DNA from: Areca catechu | Taxonomy: Eukaryota; Streptophyta; Magnoliopsida; Arecales; Arecaceae | Length of the DNA: 64,000 nt | Direction: 5' to 3' | Assembly (NCBI GenBank): GCA_021397845.1 | Contig: CM038046.1 | Coordinates: 63,196,021 to 63,260,020, forward strand | The notes under the pieces: model-generated | The model's database searches: none | Seen by the model: the letters and a program-made list of their open reading frames with translations, nothing else | What the model was told of the DNA's origin: nothing | Made by a program: the position numbers and the translations under genes | Shown: positions 33,999 to 46,231 of the stretch, piece after piece | Layout: every line of letters starts with the position of its first letter | How positions within the stretch are numbered: position 1 is the stretch's first letter

Positions 33999-36900
33999 CA
34001 AGGTTCCCAGTACCGGTATCAGGTGCCGTACCGGTGGCCGGCCAGTACCGGTTCGGTACCGAACTGTACCGTGCCGACACACGGTATGGCAGGGCATGCC
34101 GGTCCAAACCGGTACGATCAAAAACTTTTTTTTTTGATTTTTTTTTTTGTAATTTTAAGGTTTTTATTTTATTTTTTAAGGGTTTAGGATTTAGGATTTA
34201 GGCCGGTTTAGGATTTAGGGTTTAGGATGACGTACCGCTTTAGGGTTTAGGACTAAATACTAATATTTAAGACTATTTTCAATTGAAATAAAAAATAATA
34301 ATAATTAAACTAAGATTATCAGCAATTAATGAAAGTAAAATGTGGCATAAATATATAATTACATACCAATGTCTAGAATCGGGTAGAGTGATGATGTCCA
34401 TAAATATAAGGATCATGTATGTACTCTGTAGGAAATTCGGCATGTCCCTCCTACCAGGCAGCATGATACTCCTCTAAGCTCATCCCAGGAGGTATGCGTG
34501 ATGGGTCAACTAATCGCAGATCCCTCTCTGATGTCCCGACTGTGAGAGCTGTCCAGAGACTGACGATATGACAATGCAGGTGCAGGGGGGAATCCAAATA
34601 TACCGGCAACAAAATTTGATGCATAAGATGATCCGAGATAATAACCACTGGATGCTGACGTCTCGGATGCACCATATAGATCATATGGACCATAAGCTAC
34701 AGATAGCTGCGGATAAGAGGATCCTGAATATGAGGATGATCTAGATACATCCAAGGATCCTACTCCACGTGCAAGATCTGCAGCTGTATCGTGTCCCGAA
34801 CGACCATGCGGAGCCCATCGCCTATATGGAATCATATCACCACGAGGTCTATCAGATGGTGCTCTATGATCTGTATCCTGCGTGGCATGAAAAAACTGCG
34901 ACTCCCCAGTGAATCGAATAGGACTAGGTAGCTACGACTCTTGTCCTGCCCCTTCCTGATCACTAGATCATCCACTATCTGAAGCACTATCACCATTGTC
35001 TCTAGTATCTGAATCTGAGTGGACTGAGTGCTCCGATGGAGGTGCAACTGCCTTTCCTTTTCCTCTGTCTCCAGTTCTACTAGATGGTGGGGACGGACGA
35101 TGTGCTATATCTGCTAGAGCCCTGTAAGAAACATGACTTGTTGCCTATTGTCCAGCATCCACCCCAGCCTCACTAGCTACAAAACTGGCTAGTCGAGGAG
35201 GCGATCCTGGCTCATCAAGCTCTGGCGTCTGCTACTGACCCATGACCCACCCAATCATTGAATCTCCATCCTCATCAACATATGAACTTGCAGTGGGATC
35301 AGGATATTTCAATTCTACTTCCTGAATACATTTTAGCCTCAATCTTAAATTATAGTGTACATACACAAGATCGTTGAGACGTTTCTGTTTCAAACGATTC
35401 CTCTGTTTGGAGTGGATAAGACAAAATATAGACCAGTTACGCTCACATCCACTGGAGGACACCTTTTGGAAGAGGATTTTCACTGCAAGAACCTTCAATT
35501 TTTTAACAGATCCACCAAAATGCACCCACCATTTAGCTAAAAAAGGCATTACATCATTTAGAATTTTAGATTTGGCAAAATAAAAAATTTAATCCTGATA
35601 TAATATTAGACTTACTCCTTAGTAGTACCTACCAGGATTCATCTTTGATTTACTTCTGATCGCTACAATAGATTCAAATGAATCTGTGCCCTCCCTAAAA
35701 AATTTCGTTTGCCAGAAAAAAATTTGTTAGCTTGTTGAAATTAATGCTATTAAAAATCATTCAATAATTTTAACCTAACTTACTTCTTCAAGGCACATAG
35801 CAGCGATATCTGGATCGGGCTCCATCTTATATATAACATTGCGCAGGGCAGACAACATCCTCATCCATGGCAATGTCCGATACGGAGTATTGAAATCTCG
35901 GATTTAAATAGTAAGCTGCACATATTTTAAGAATCAGTCAAGCGTACTTATATGAATCTAATTGAAACTTAATTTTTAGGGACTTCATAAAATACTACGT
36001 ACCTACTAGATATAAATCCGAACTCATTTGATAACTCCACCGTCCATCAATGATCCGGATATACTCATATGCATGTGATGGATCTGCCTCCTGGATCTTT
36101 TTCTTTGCCCTTTGCATCATAAAATATAAGAAGCCCATCTGAGCATACCTCTCAGAGTCCACGGCACGAAATACCTCATATAGAGGCTTGATAGCTTCCA
36201 CTACCCTCTCAGCCCGCTGCCAGAATGTCTATCTCGTCACTAAATTCTCTACATTGCTTCCCTCAGTATTTGCCCTGGCATATCTGCTCTCCTGCCAGTC
36301 CTGACTAACAAACATTTGACGCAACCCTGCTTTCTTGTTAAGACTATTAAAAGCAATGTAATTAGTTGCAAACCGTGTGACCCCCGGTCTCAATATTTTT
36401 TCCTGTAAAGCTCATCATCAATGATAAGACCCATGTATGGTTATATATAAACCTGGTGATAGACTGTGCTAGCTCAACAATCTTCTGCACCCTGCGAATT
36501 TTATCAATATCCATCAACATGAAGTCTATACAATGTGCAGCACAAGGGATCCAAAAAATATGCGACCACCGCTCCATCAAGATCTGCCCTGCGGCCCTGT
36601 ACTGTGATCCATTATTAGTGATTACCTGCACGACATTATGCTCTCCCACCTGATCAATCACCTCCATCAATCTGAGGATATAACTGGCGTCGTGCACCTG
36701 ATCTGAAGCATACTTCTGAAAAAGTCTTCCCATCACAATAAGTCAAAAAATTGATGATGCTCCGTCTAGTAGGACCAGTCCAACCATCACATATCACCGT
36801 CAATCCATACACATGTCACTTGCTCTGATATGAGGATTCCATCCTTCTAGCTCTTTATTGCTGTCCAGAAGACCATAGATATTCCTCGATGCTGGAGGAT

Positions 36901-38713
36901 CTATACCTGCACCAGTAGCTTATATAAATGAAATAGCAGAGCGATAATAAGGATTGTCTGCTGCATGGGCTGGGATATGACTGAAATGAAACCAGGAGAA
37001 GATGGCCCGCTACATATCCTTCTTATCATTTTTCAGCATTGTGTCAATCCTCTGTTGCTTGAAATCTCTACTGGAAATGCATGTGGATCGATATCATGGA
37101 TAGTGGCTCCCTCTGGAATGTCCCTGGGCCTGGAAGACTTCCTCCTACTGCCAAATGCTCCCAACATGAATGCAATACGGCCGGTGCCTCTCCTGACGGG
37201 CTATCTGACTGAGATCCTCCTAAACTGTCTCAGACTCTCCTGGAGCACTAGCAGAAGCGGATCCCGATCCTGACTCAAAAGCTGATGGCCCGAGTCGCTG
37301 TCTATGCCTGCCTGCCTCCTCCTGCTGTCTCTGCTCATACAAGCTCATCTGAATAGCAGCCTCCATCTATGCCTCCTCATCAGAAGGAATAGATGCTTCC
37401 TCCGACTCCCTGGAGTGATAAGGTGGTTCTGCGGCTCTGCGGTCCACCTCTGCCTTCTTCTTTGCTGCTCTTTCCTTCCCAGCTTTAAAATCAGCAGTGT
37501 TTCTTCATCAACTGACGGACCTCCTATGGACACTGTCGGCATGCAGATACATCAGGATAGCTGCAAGCCAAGTGCTGCTTCAACCTTGTTACCCCCCACC
37601 TTTGAATTCAGTATTGCACCATTTACACCTCCAGTAATGCCGACCCGAGAGCATCTCTCCATGTAACTAGCCAATGTCCCGCTCCGGATCCTTCTTCCTC
37701 CTTGATGGATCCATACATGAATATTTAAATTACATATAAGGTCAATAATAATCTTTATTAATTAACAGTTTATTAACCTAATTTTTAAAATTTAATTTTT
37801 TTTAATTTTTTTATTTAAAAAATTCAAAAAAATAAAAAAAAATTAAAAAAAAATTAAATTTTAGATTCATGTAGGATTCCATCATACATGCTACATATAT
37901 TTTTTTAAGATCCTAGAAATGCATTAAAAGTCAATTTTTTTTCAATTTAAGACCTACGGGCACTATTAATGAGATGCACAAAACTTGAATAAATCAACAT
38001 GAAATTTATAGTGAGAGTAGCTTACAAACCCTAGATTAATAATTTATAATAACAATTTTTTTTTCTAATTATTTTTTTAATTAATTTATTAATCCGAAAT
38101 TAATTTTTAATTTAAAAAATTATATACTTAACAAAAAACTAAGATTTTAGTATAATTGTGTAGATCTATCGTAGATCTACCACATACTCTAAAATCATTG
38201 CCAACAAATAAATTTTGATAGCATTTCTTCTTAATTTTTTAATTTGCACGGATTTTAACAAAATCTAACGCTACGAAAAACGAAAATACAGAAAAAGAAA
38301 GGTATACGGACATTGATTCTACCTACCCCTTCAATTTTTGCAGAGGTTAAATTGGATTGAAATTGACCCTGCGAATTTTTTTTTCTGCTTTCCTTCCACC
38401 ATACACTGCAGCAGAAAACACCCTTTCCTTATAATTAAGGAAATGCATCTTCCCCCCCTTTGGACAAAACGTCACATGGCTACAGTATAGCCATGTGACA
38501 CCAAAAAAAAAATTTGCCCCCCTCTTTACAAGCCGTACCAAGCCGAACCGGCCAGTTCGGGCCTGTTTCGACCGGTTCGGGTCCGGTTCGCACCGGTTCG
38601 AGCCGGTTCGGTGCGGTAAGGTTTTTTTTTTTTAAAAGGGGCTGTGCCGTTTTTTAAAGCGGAACCGTGCCAGCCGACCGTCGGTCCGGTTCGTCACGAT
38701 TCAGAGAACCCTG
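33999..38713 (-). mobile_element. hAT DNA transposon, 4.7 kb, inactive
   Basis: Flanked by a perfect 8-bp target duplication ATCCTAAT (33991-33998 and 38714-38721), the hAT standard. Terminal inverted repeats are short: CAAGGTTCCC at the left, and CAGGGTTCTC read inward from the right. Both subterminal regions carry many ACCGGTTCGG/GGTACCG motifs (34020-34110 and 38525-38690), typical transposase-binding-type clusters. A decayed transposase lies on the minus strand, preceded by a 0.6-kb AT-rich leader (37735-38340). Confidence 0.93.
34506..37714 (-). pseudogene. hAT transposase (BED finger, DUF659 and hATC regions), broken
   Basis: Minus strand from the ATG at 37714 (MDPSRRKKDPERDIG). A BED zinc finger begins with HYWRCKWCNTEFKGG near 37600, followed by a frame change to LKQHLACSYPDV. 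At 36362-36736 the central catalytic-type region reads VGEHNVVQVITNNGSQYRAAGQ and WIPCAAHCIDFMLMDI. At 35995-36201 there is YEVFRAVDSERYAQMGFLYFMM. The dimerisation motif lies at 35232-35549 as SSGCERNWSIFCLIHSKQRN. A serine/tyrosine/glycine-rich tail runs to 34506. Several stops and frame shifts separate the parts. The family cuts and pastes hAT elements. Confidence 0.85.
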
Positions 38714-38721
38714 ATCCTAAT

Positions 38722-40491
38722 ATAACTTTATACATCAAAAATATGAAACTAGACTAAAGATAAGAACTGATTGCATATTAAATAGCAGGGTATCAAAAAT
38801 TCCACAGGACAACAAGTTAGCAAATCTAAGATGGCCAGTCCCTTAAATGTTGATTAGTAGAATGACTGAACTGATACACATGACAAAAACAAAAAAAAGG
38901 TAAGATTGGCAGGAGGATCCATTTTCTGATAAAAATGTGATGTATATTCAAGTCTGAACTTTGGCAAATTTTAGAAAACAAGTTCATGCCTGGATTTGTT
39001 AATGCATAATTCAGAAAGTAGTTCCAGTGAATGAGTCCATCAATGACCGTCAATTAGTCAGTTTTACTTTTTTCTTTTTTTTTTTGGTTTTTTGTTGATG
39101 TCTACCTTTATTTTGTTTTCACTTTTTGCAATTGCAAAGCAAACAGATAACTTATATAGTGAGGATAGTCATGCATCTAGATTGCCACCTAAACTCATCC
39201 CATTTCATCAGATCCAAGTCATTTCCAAAGGTTGAAGCAGATATGTACACTTCCAATAGGATATCATTCTTGAACAAGAAACCATACTTGGGATTTTTCT
39301 CTCATCTACTCAAGACTAGACCCAACTTTTACCTAAATGGGTTGAGTGCGAGATAAACCTTCAATCTTACTTGACATTATCTCTAAGTCTGACCAGATCA
39401 AAATATTTCATTCTAAACAGGTGTAGACCTCTCAAATATTTTAATCTTCACATGACCTAAAAAACGGGGAAACTCTCCGGCATATGATTGTCAAAAGTCA
39501 CATAAATCAATTGCTTAGTATAGCTCACGAATAATTTTGAACACCCAAAAAATTTAAAAATCAGACATTGGAGGCCTTGCCCAACTCTTTCCAAAAGAAG
39601 AGAGAATAATTAAGACCAAGTATTGGATTCATAATATCATGTATTGGGACACTGCAAGATTTCACAAGGTGATATGCTCAACAAAACTAAGATAGCCAAA
39701 CTCCTCGGAGGCTGAACATGTAACAGCATCATAAACCTTAACATAATATTTTCTCTACAATGAATGTTGCTATTTTAGATTTAATTGATATCTAATTACA
39801 GATATTAAAAATGCTCTCCTAGTTACCTTTTTACTATTCTAGTTTTCTGTTTCCATATATTACTTATAGTGGTTTAATTAAGTGAACCCATGTTAAAGTA
39901 AATTATAATCATGACATGCCATATCTGCCTCGTTGACTAGTTAACAAATCATAAATACCAAATTTCTATTTAATAAAATATTCTAAGCCAAGGTTGGCCA
40001 TCTTGATACTAGATCCCATATTCGTACCATGCTGGCATAATGCCAGTACACCAAGTAAAGAGTCAGTACCTAACTTGGACTACATTATTTGACCCCCAAT
40101 CTAACCAATTAATTGTTGGATTGAGTTTGAGCTCAAACCCAGTCTACTTAGATCTTGATCTAGATTCTAATCAAAGTTAGATTCACCAAGCTTACTCTAT
40201 CCAATTTTTCCTTCCATGGGGTGAAAAATTTCTTTGCCATCAGCAAAAACCACAAATATATGGTCCTTTCAAAAGAATTTCAGTCACAACTTCATGCTCA
40301 ATATAATCCACATCTTTGGCCTCTAGGGTTCTTGTCATGTGAAATTAATAAGAGGCATTGAAGATCCCCAAAATTATTATATGATGATATGACCAAAAGA
40401 TTTAAAAACAACAAAAAAAAAAGCAATATATGCAGAGATATTTTGCTTTACTTGCTTTCCTTCTTTAAAAACTGAAAGAAATATTTTTAAT
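38722..40491. other. Non-coding AT-rich stretch
   Basis: 1.8 kb without a convincing gene, exon or repeat. Calmodulin exon 1 was looked for on the minus strand here and not found. Confidence 0.5.
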
Positions 40492-40496
40492 TACGC

Positions 40497-41943
40497 TGAT
40501 GAGGCAACATCCGCCGACGTGGAGCCTACGCAACCGAAAGCCAGCGGCCACATGGGTGGGGACTGCCACCTAAACGTGGCTCCCGGTAGAATGCCGAGGT
40601 CAACTCCTAATCGGGGTCAGGCTCACAAGGTGAGCCCTCCGCCTGAGGTCAACTCCCGACCGAAGCAGAGCTCATAAAGCCGGCCCTCCCACCGAGGTCA
40701 GCTCCCAGCCGGGGTCGAGCTCACGAGATGAGCCCTCCGTCTGAGGTCAACTCCCGGCCGGGGTCGAGCTCATGCTGCCGAAGGCGGACCTCATCGCGAG
40801 GTCCCTCCCAGCCATACGAAGGCCAGAATTCTCGCCAGCAGTGAAAGAGGGCAAGATCAACAAGAATTCAAACCACGGCACAGAGGTCCCTGCCCACCTG
40901 CAACCTCCAAAAGGTGGCACATGTCCTACCACCAATGCCAGTTCTGCAGCATGCCACCCGCATGCTCTACGCGAGGCAAGCCCCGCCAGACCCTGGGCCC
41001 TGTAGCATGCCACCACATCAACAACCGTACAGCCGGAGACCCAGAGCTCCCCCCAGAAGGGAAACTCTGTCAAAGCCATAGGCCCTGCAATATTCGAGCG
41101 GACCCTCCGGGAATGGAAACCCCCCGCGATGGCATGAGGCCAAGGGGTGCAATGCCTACGAGAGAAAAAGGAGAAAAAAGGGAAGAGAGAATGAGAGAGA
41201 GCTTGGGAGAGATCCCCAAAGGGCTCACCGGAAGCGGAGGAGGAACCCTGCAGAAAGGAGGACCCCTAGCAGAAGGAATGACCCCCAGCAGAAGGGAGGA
41301 CCCCCAGCAGGAAGAGGACCAGTCCGAGAGCAAAGGAGAGGCCCCAAGAGGCCCAAGGATCGCCTCCTCCTTCGGAAGGACCATTCCGAAAGGGGTAAGA
41401 AAAGGAGAAGCCGTGGGCAACGGTAAGCCCCTCCGAAGGAGATACCACGAGGGAGAACCACCAGCAGGACACCGAAACCAAGCCCCCAATCCAAGCAGGG
41501 CCGCCGCTCAACGTGTGAGGTAAGAAACGTAAGAGGCAGGACGCAAGAGCAGGAAGAGGCAAGTGAGCAAGCCCGTCGAGAGCTCAGCTGCCAAGGAATC
41601 GGCAGGAGAACCTCCCCGCTCCCCGCTCTCCATTCCTTTCCGCCACTCAGGCATCGCCATCTTGTTTGTCTTACATTATTTGAATATCTTTATCATGTCA
41701 CCCCCTGAGGCGAGGGAGTCCCCCAAGCTCTCTGTCTCAGAGGTTTTCTTTCCCCTCGATCGTCCCACTGACTTGATCGTCGAAGTGTCCTCGCCGGAAT
41801 AACCAGCCTGAGTCTCCTCTGTTTTGTAAGCCGAGCAGGCCAAAGAGCCGACCCCCGAGGAGGGAGCGCCCCCGACGGGAGAAGGCACCCGACATGACGG
41901 CGACGCGGTAGAGCTACGGGCCACGACGATCCAGATGGCAACA
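40497..41943. repeat. Probable solo LTR, GC-rich
   Basis: A GC-rich block of 1447 bp, unlike the AT-rich sequence on both sides, starting TGATGAGG and ending GGCAACA. The flanks are TACGC (40492-40496) and TATGC (41944-41948), a 5-bp duplication with one C to T change at a CpG. The left part has about four repeats of a 55-60-bp unit built on GAGGTCAACTCCCGGCCGGGG (40600-40770). No primer site or internal region follows. The orientation was not established. Confidence 0.5.
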
Positions 41944-41948
41944 TATGC

Positions 41949-42954
41949 CATTCCACCTCCGTAAATGAACCCCACGTGTCAAGCCTTCAACATACAGATG
42001 GATCTAACTAAGTGACAACTTGTTGCATCAACCATTCCTAATTCCCCTTGTCTACTGAATCCAATACAACATCCACAAAAGAATCTAAGGTGATGACAGA
42101 GTACACAAGTTCAGGATGCCCCCCACCCATAGCATCTCAAGATTCTTTTTGCCATTATGACAATAAGGGATTGGCACAATTCCCAAGGTTTGGCATGATT
42201 TGCAAGTGGGCAAACAAATCACAACATGGCCCCGTAGCACCATGTTGGCACTGCAAAATAAGGAATACAAGCAGGATGTCATAGCTACTTCCCTCAAAAT
42301 TAGCAACTTGGGCTAAATCAGTGGGTAACAATTCAATGATTAACCAGCCATTATGTCAAACAAGAGCAATGTTATCATGAACAAGGTGCTATTTAGAAGA
42401 ATCACCAATCTTTAGGATTTAAATCACCACCAATCAACACAATATCAATGCTCCAAGCAAGCAATATGACCACTGCTAAAACAAGTTATTGCTGCCCAAA
42501 ACCCAACCCGTTGGAGTTAGGCTATTTGGTGAATGGAGATTATTTGACTCAGATGGAGCTAGTTAACTTAGCATGTGGTCCAACTTGCAAACAAAAAGAG
42601 CCATCAAATGTTGGTGGAGCTGCTCCAATGGGAGATGCTTTGATGCATGAGTCAGGCAGAGTTTTGATGGAACAAAGAAGATTTAAAAGTTTGAGCGATA
42701 ACCTAGGAGTGAGGAGATTCTTTTACCTAGGTATCCTAGCCTGGTTTATATAGAGAGGAGGATGAGAGTTTGTTGCGATTGGTCACACGATCTTCAAACA
42801 AGCCATTACAACCCTTATCTGCCATCCTAGGTAGTTGCGTCCTTCCTTACATGGTGTCTCGAGACCAAGCCGAGCTATAACCATTCACACCATTTGTCTA
42901 ATGATTCACTTGGTCATTGGTTGCATACACCATGTGTTGCTCAGTCATTGATCG
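41949..42954. other. Unassigned 1-kb stretch left of G3
   Basis: Mixed composition, one open frame of 101 codons at 42448-42753 without a recognisable domain, and a TATATAGAGAGGAGG near 42748. It was not recognised; it may be host sequence or part of an older element. Confidence 0.4.
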
Positions 42955-43065
42955 TGTTGATAGAAAATACAATTGGATCAGATACATGGGATCTACAGCG
43001 GTACGAACTCTATAATGAACAGACAAAGTATGTTTTGACCAAGGCATCAGTGAGCCCTGCCGACC

Positions 43066-44592
43066 TGTCACAAATTAGCCATTGGCTTGTTGCAGGGGGT
43101 GCCGACATGAGCATGGCATGGTACTGCGAAGGATTGTCATGGCCAAGAATTTGCAATGCTCCTCGATACCTTGGAACCCCGGGAGTGGAGTTTAGCTGGA
43201 TGCCTCGTTGAGGTAGAGAGAGGAGTAATGGTTAGCCATGAAGTGGCATAGTCGTGGCATGATAGTGGGGAGCTCGAGGCTTGATATTTGGCATGGCATT
43301 GGTTCACCAAGACGTGTTGAGACTCGAGGAATCCTCTTGATTTTGAGGGATGCGGAGCTTTGGCCATATTCCCAACTCTCCCAAGCCCGTAGGATACGGG
43401 TCTGTCATGGCACAATTGCAGGGCAAGGTGGTGCCATGCCCAGATGGTCTCGCGTGGAGGCATTTAGGGCAATGCCTGATTGGACAAGCTGGCCACATTG
43501 TACGGGGATGGGAATTTCCGAGAGGTTGAGCCTCGAGAAATTGTTCGAACTACTCACGATAGAGGACCAGTCAGGCAAGGGTTTAGCCTACCCGAATAGG
43601 CAAGTCTCGTAAGCATTGCGGAGTGATGTCTCACGAAGATCCATGAGAGTCGGTCAGCCATGGAGTTTAAGTGTGGTTTATGAAAGTTCGATCGGGATAT
43701 ATATCTTGAAGCTAGACCAAGGATCAAGGGCGACCAAGAGGGTCATGCCGAGAAGATAGCGGGATGCAAAGATCAGTCGGTCAAAGATATTTACTTGATG
43801 GGCAGACTTGGATGCCAATATCATGGCAGTGCACAAGGTGCGAGCAGGCCGTGGATATGAAATGTTGGGTGGCATGGTCGTGGGTCTTCAGGACCATGGC
43901 AATGCACAGTGATGTGCAAGCAAGCCGTGAACATTGTCAGACGATATGGTCATTGATGGGAAAGCATGCTGAAAATGCATAACCGGGATCGTGGCACAAG
44001 AGCTTGTGGGAAAGCTTGGATGGCAAAATCCAGGAAAGCTTTGGACATGCCCGATCAACCATAGTAACTTTGTGGGGCTACAGGGCATGTCGACTTGGCA
44101 GGTTGGCTAGGCAGCATTGGAGATGGTTTGCCTGAGCCTCATACAAAGCGGAGGCATTGCATGATCATGTCATGGGAGTTTGGTCTGTGTATTCCTGAAG
44201 GATAGTATGGTAGCTTGCGGATCAGTGGCACAATGATTATGTCATGGCACGAAAGTACTCAGAGATCTAGGACATTTTGGATGAGCAGTACTTGGCTTAA
44301 GGGGCAAAGCCATCAGATTGGCCCAGAGGTGCCGAGTTGCAGAGCACTCTTAGGAAGAGCCTAATGTTATGGCACGGAGGTGCACATGAGCTTGTGAGCA
44401 CTTGAAAGTGTCGCATGTTTTCAGTTCGATAATGCTGCTGGGCAGGGGCATAGAGGTGCATGCTTAACTATGGCTAGACTGCTACATGTTTATATGTATA
44501 TCCAAGGGAAGGACTTAGGAGGGCTAGCCTTTGTGTGTGGCATGCCGGGCGCCGCATGGGTGTTTAAGTTAGAAAACACTCACCCCGTGATA
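43066..44592 (+). repeat. L1 5' LTR
   Basis: 1527 bp, aligned to 46232-47811. Shared landmarks include GCCAAGAATTTGCAATGCT and, at the end, GTTAGAAAACACTCACCCCG. Confidence 0.82.
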
Positions 44593-44781
44593 GTTGGTAT
44601 CAGAGCCAAGATTGCTCAGTTGATGGTCGATATGGTGCTCGCTGTTGGCTTCTAATACGAGGGTATCCAGAGCTTGAGGTCTAGTGTCAGAAGAGCTGGA
44701 CATCTGAGTCTGTTATGAGTGTCAACGACTCAAAGTAGGAGAGCATCTAGCAGAGGCAATGTGCTCAGTGCTAATGCTCGT

Positions 44782-45329
44782 GAAACTGCTCTCAGGGTGA
44801 AGGCATGAAAAGCCAAGGTACTAGAGACAGTGAAACTGTTCTTAGGGTGAAGGCATGGAAAGCCGAGGTACTAGAGGTAGTAAAACTGCTCTCAGGGTTA
44901 AGGCATGAAAAGTCGAGGTACCAGAGACAGTGGAACTACTCTCAGGGTTAAGGCATGGAAAGCCGAGGTACTAGAAGCAGTGGAACTATTCTCAAGATGA
45001 AGGCATAGAAAGTCGAGGTACTAGAAATAGTGGATCTACTCTCAGGGTGAAGGCCTGGAAAGCCGAGGTACTAGAGGTAGTGGAATTGTTCTCAGGGTGA
45101 AGGCATGGAAAGCCGAGGTACTAGAGGCAGTGGAACTACTCTCAGGATAAAAGCATGGAAAACCGAGGTACTAGAGGCAGTGGATCTACTCTTAAAGTGA
45201 AGGCTTGGAAAGCCGAGGTACTAAAGATAATGAAACTATTCTCAGGGTGATGGCATGGAAAGCCAAGGTACTAGAAGCAGTGGAACTACACTCAGGGTGA
45301 AGGCATGAAAGCCGAGGCACTAAAGGTAG
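44782..45329 (+). repeat. L1 internal 50-bp tandem repeat, about 11 copies
   Basis: Units contain CTCTCAGGGTGAAGGCATGG and AAAGCCGAGGTACTAGAGG, with modest divergence. They fill a third of the L1 interior where genes would be expected. Confidence 0.9.
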
Positions 45330-45675
45330 TTGTTGGCCAAGATGGCTATGGTGCAAAGGCACTGGTGTTGGACATGCTGTAAGGCACTATTAGACTCGGA
45401 TGTCGAAGTAGAGGTGTCGAGGTACTTGAGTCAAAGGAGTGAGGCAGGTTAGTGGAGTAGCCTTGCGTTGGTAGTATAGACTCAGGGTGAAGATACAAAA
45501 GGCAGTCAAGACATGCTGAATATGTCGGGAAGCAGCTTGAATAGCAATTCTGTAAAGGAATACACTTGGTGCTTGGAGTGAAGACTGCTATGTCAAGGGA
45601 CTCGAGCAAAGTAGAAAATGGCCTTGATTGGATATCAGGATCCCACTTGGAAGCAGCTATGGATTTGCATTGATC

Positions 45676-46000
45676 AGAGGACTACAGAGAGCTCAAAGGA
45701 TGCAGTGGCCACTCTCAAATTGGGGTAATTGAGAGTCAAGCCTTGGAGTACAATGAGTGCCAAGCAGTTGGATGGTCAGAGGACCATAGAGAGCTCAGAT
45801 GATGCAGTGGCTGCTCTCAAATTGAGGCAATCGAGAGTAAAGCCCTGAAAAAGTCCAAGGAATGCCATGCAATTGGAGGGTCAGAGGACTATAGAAAGCT
45901 CAAAGGATGCAATGGCCACTCTCAAATTAGGGCAATCGAGAGTCAAGCCTTGGAGGAGTCCGAGAAGTGCCATGCAATTCGGAAGGTCAGAGGACCACAG
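45676..46000 (+). repeat. L1 internal 104-bp repeat, about 3 copies
   Basis: Each unit begins near GGTCAGAGGACTA and contains GGCCACTCTCAAATTGGGGC and GAGAGTCAAGCC. Confidence 0.85.
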
Positions 46001-46231
46001 TGACATCAAGGGCAGAGGCTGACATCAGTTCATGAGTTATGTAGAAGAGTCGGTGCGGTGTAGATGATGGGTTCTTAATGATAGAGAAAGGATCAAGGAC
46101 ACCAAGGCCATGGGACTCTGACTTGAGGAACCATGGTTGTAGTGGCTGCAACAGACTTTGGTCATAGTGACCAATATTCCAGCAATGGTTTGGACATCGA
46201 CGAGGGCGTCAACAATTTAAGTGGGCAAGAA

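Noticed and set aside
37304..37666. 120-codon frame on the plus strand
   Set aside because: It overlaps the hAT BED-finger region in antisense and has no domain.
41070..41562. Several overlapping long open frames on both strands
   Set aside because: GC-rich sequence of a probable solo LTR; open frames occur in most frames at once and none resembles a protein.
42448..42753. 101-codon open frame
   Set aside because: No recognisable domain, no homologue known to me, and surrounded by transposon sequence; left as unassigned.
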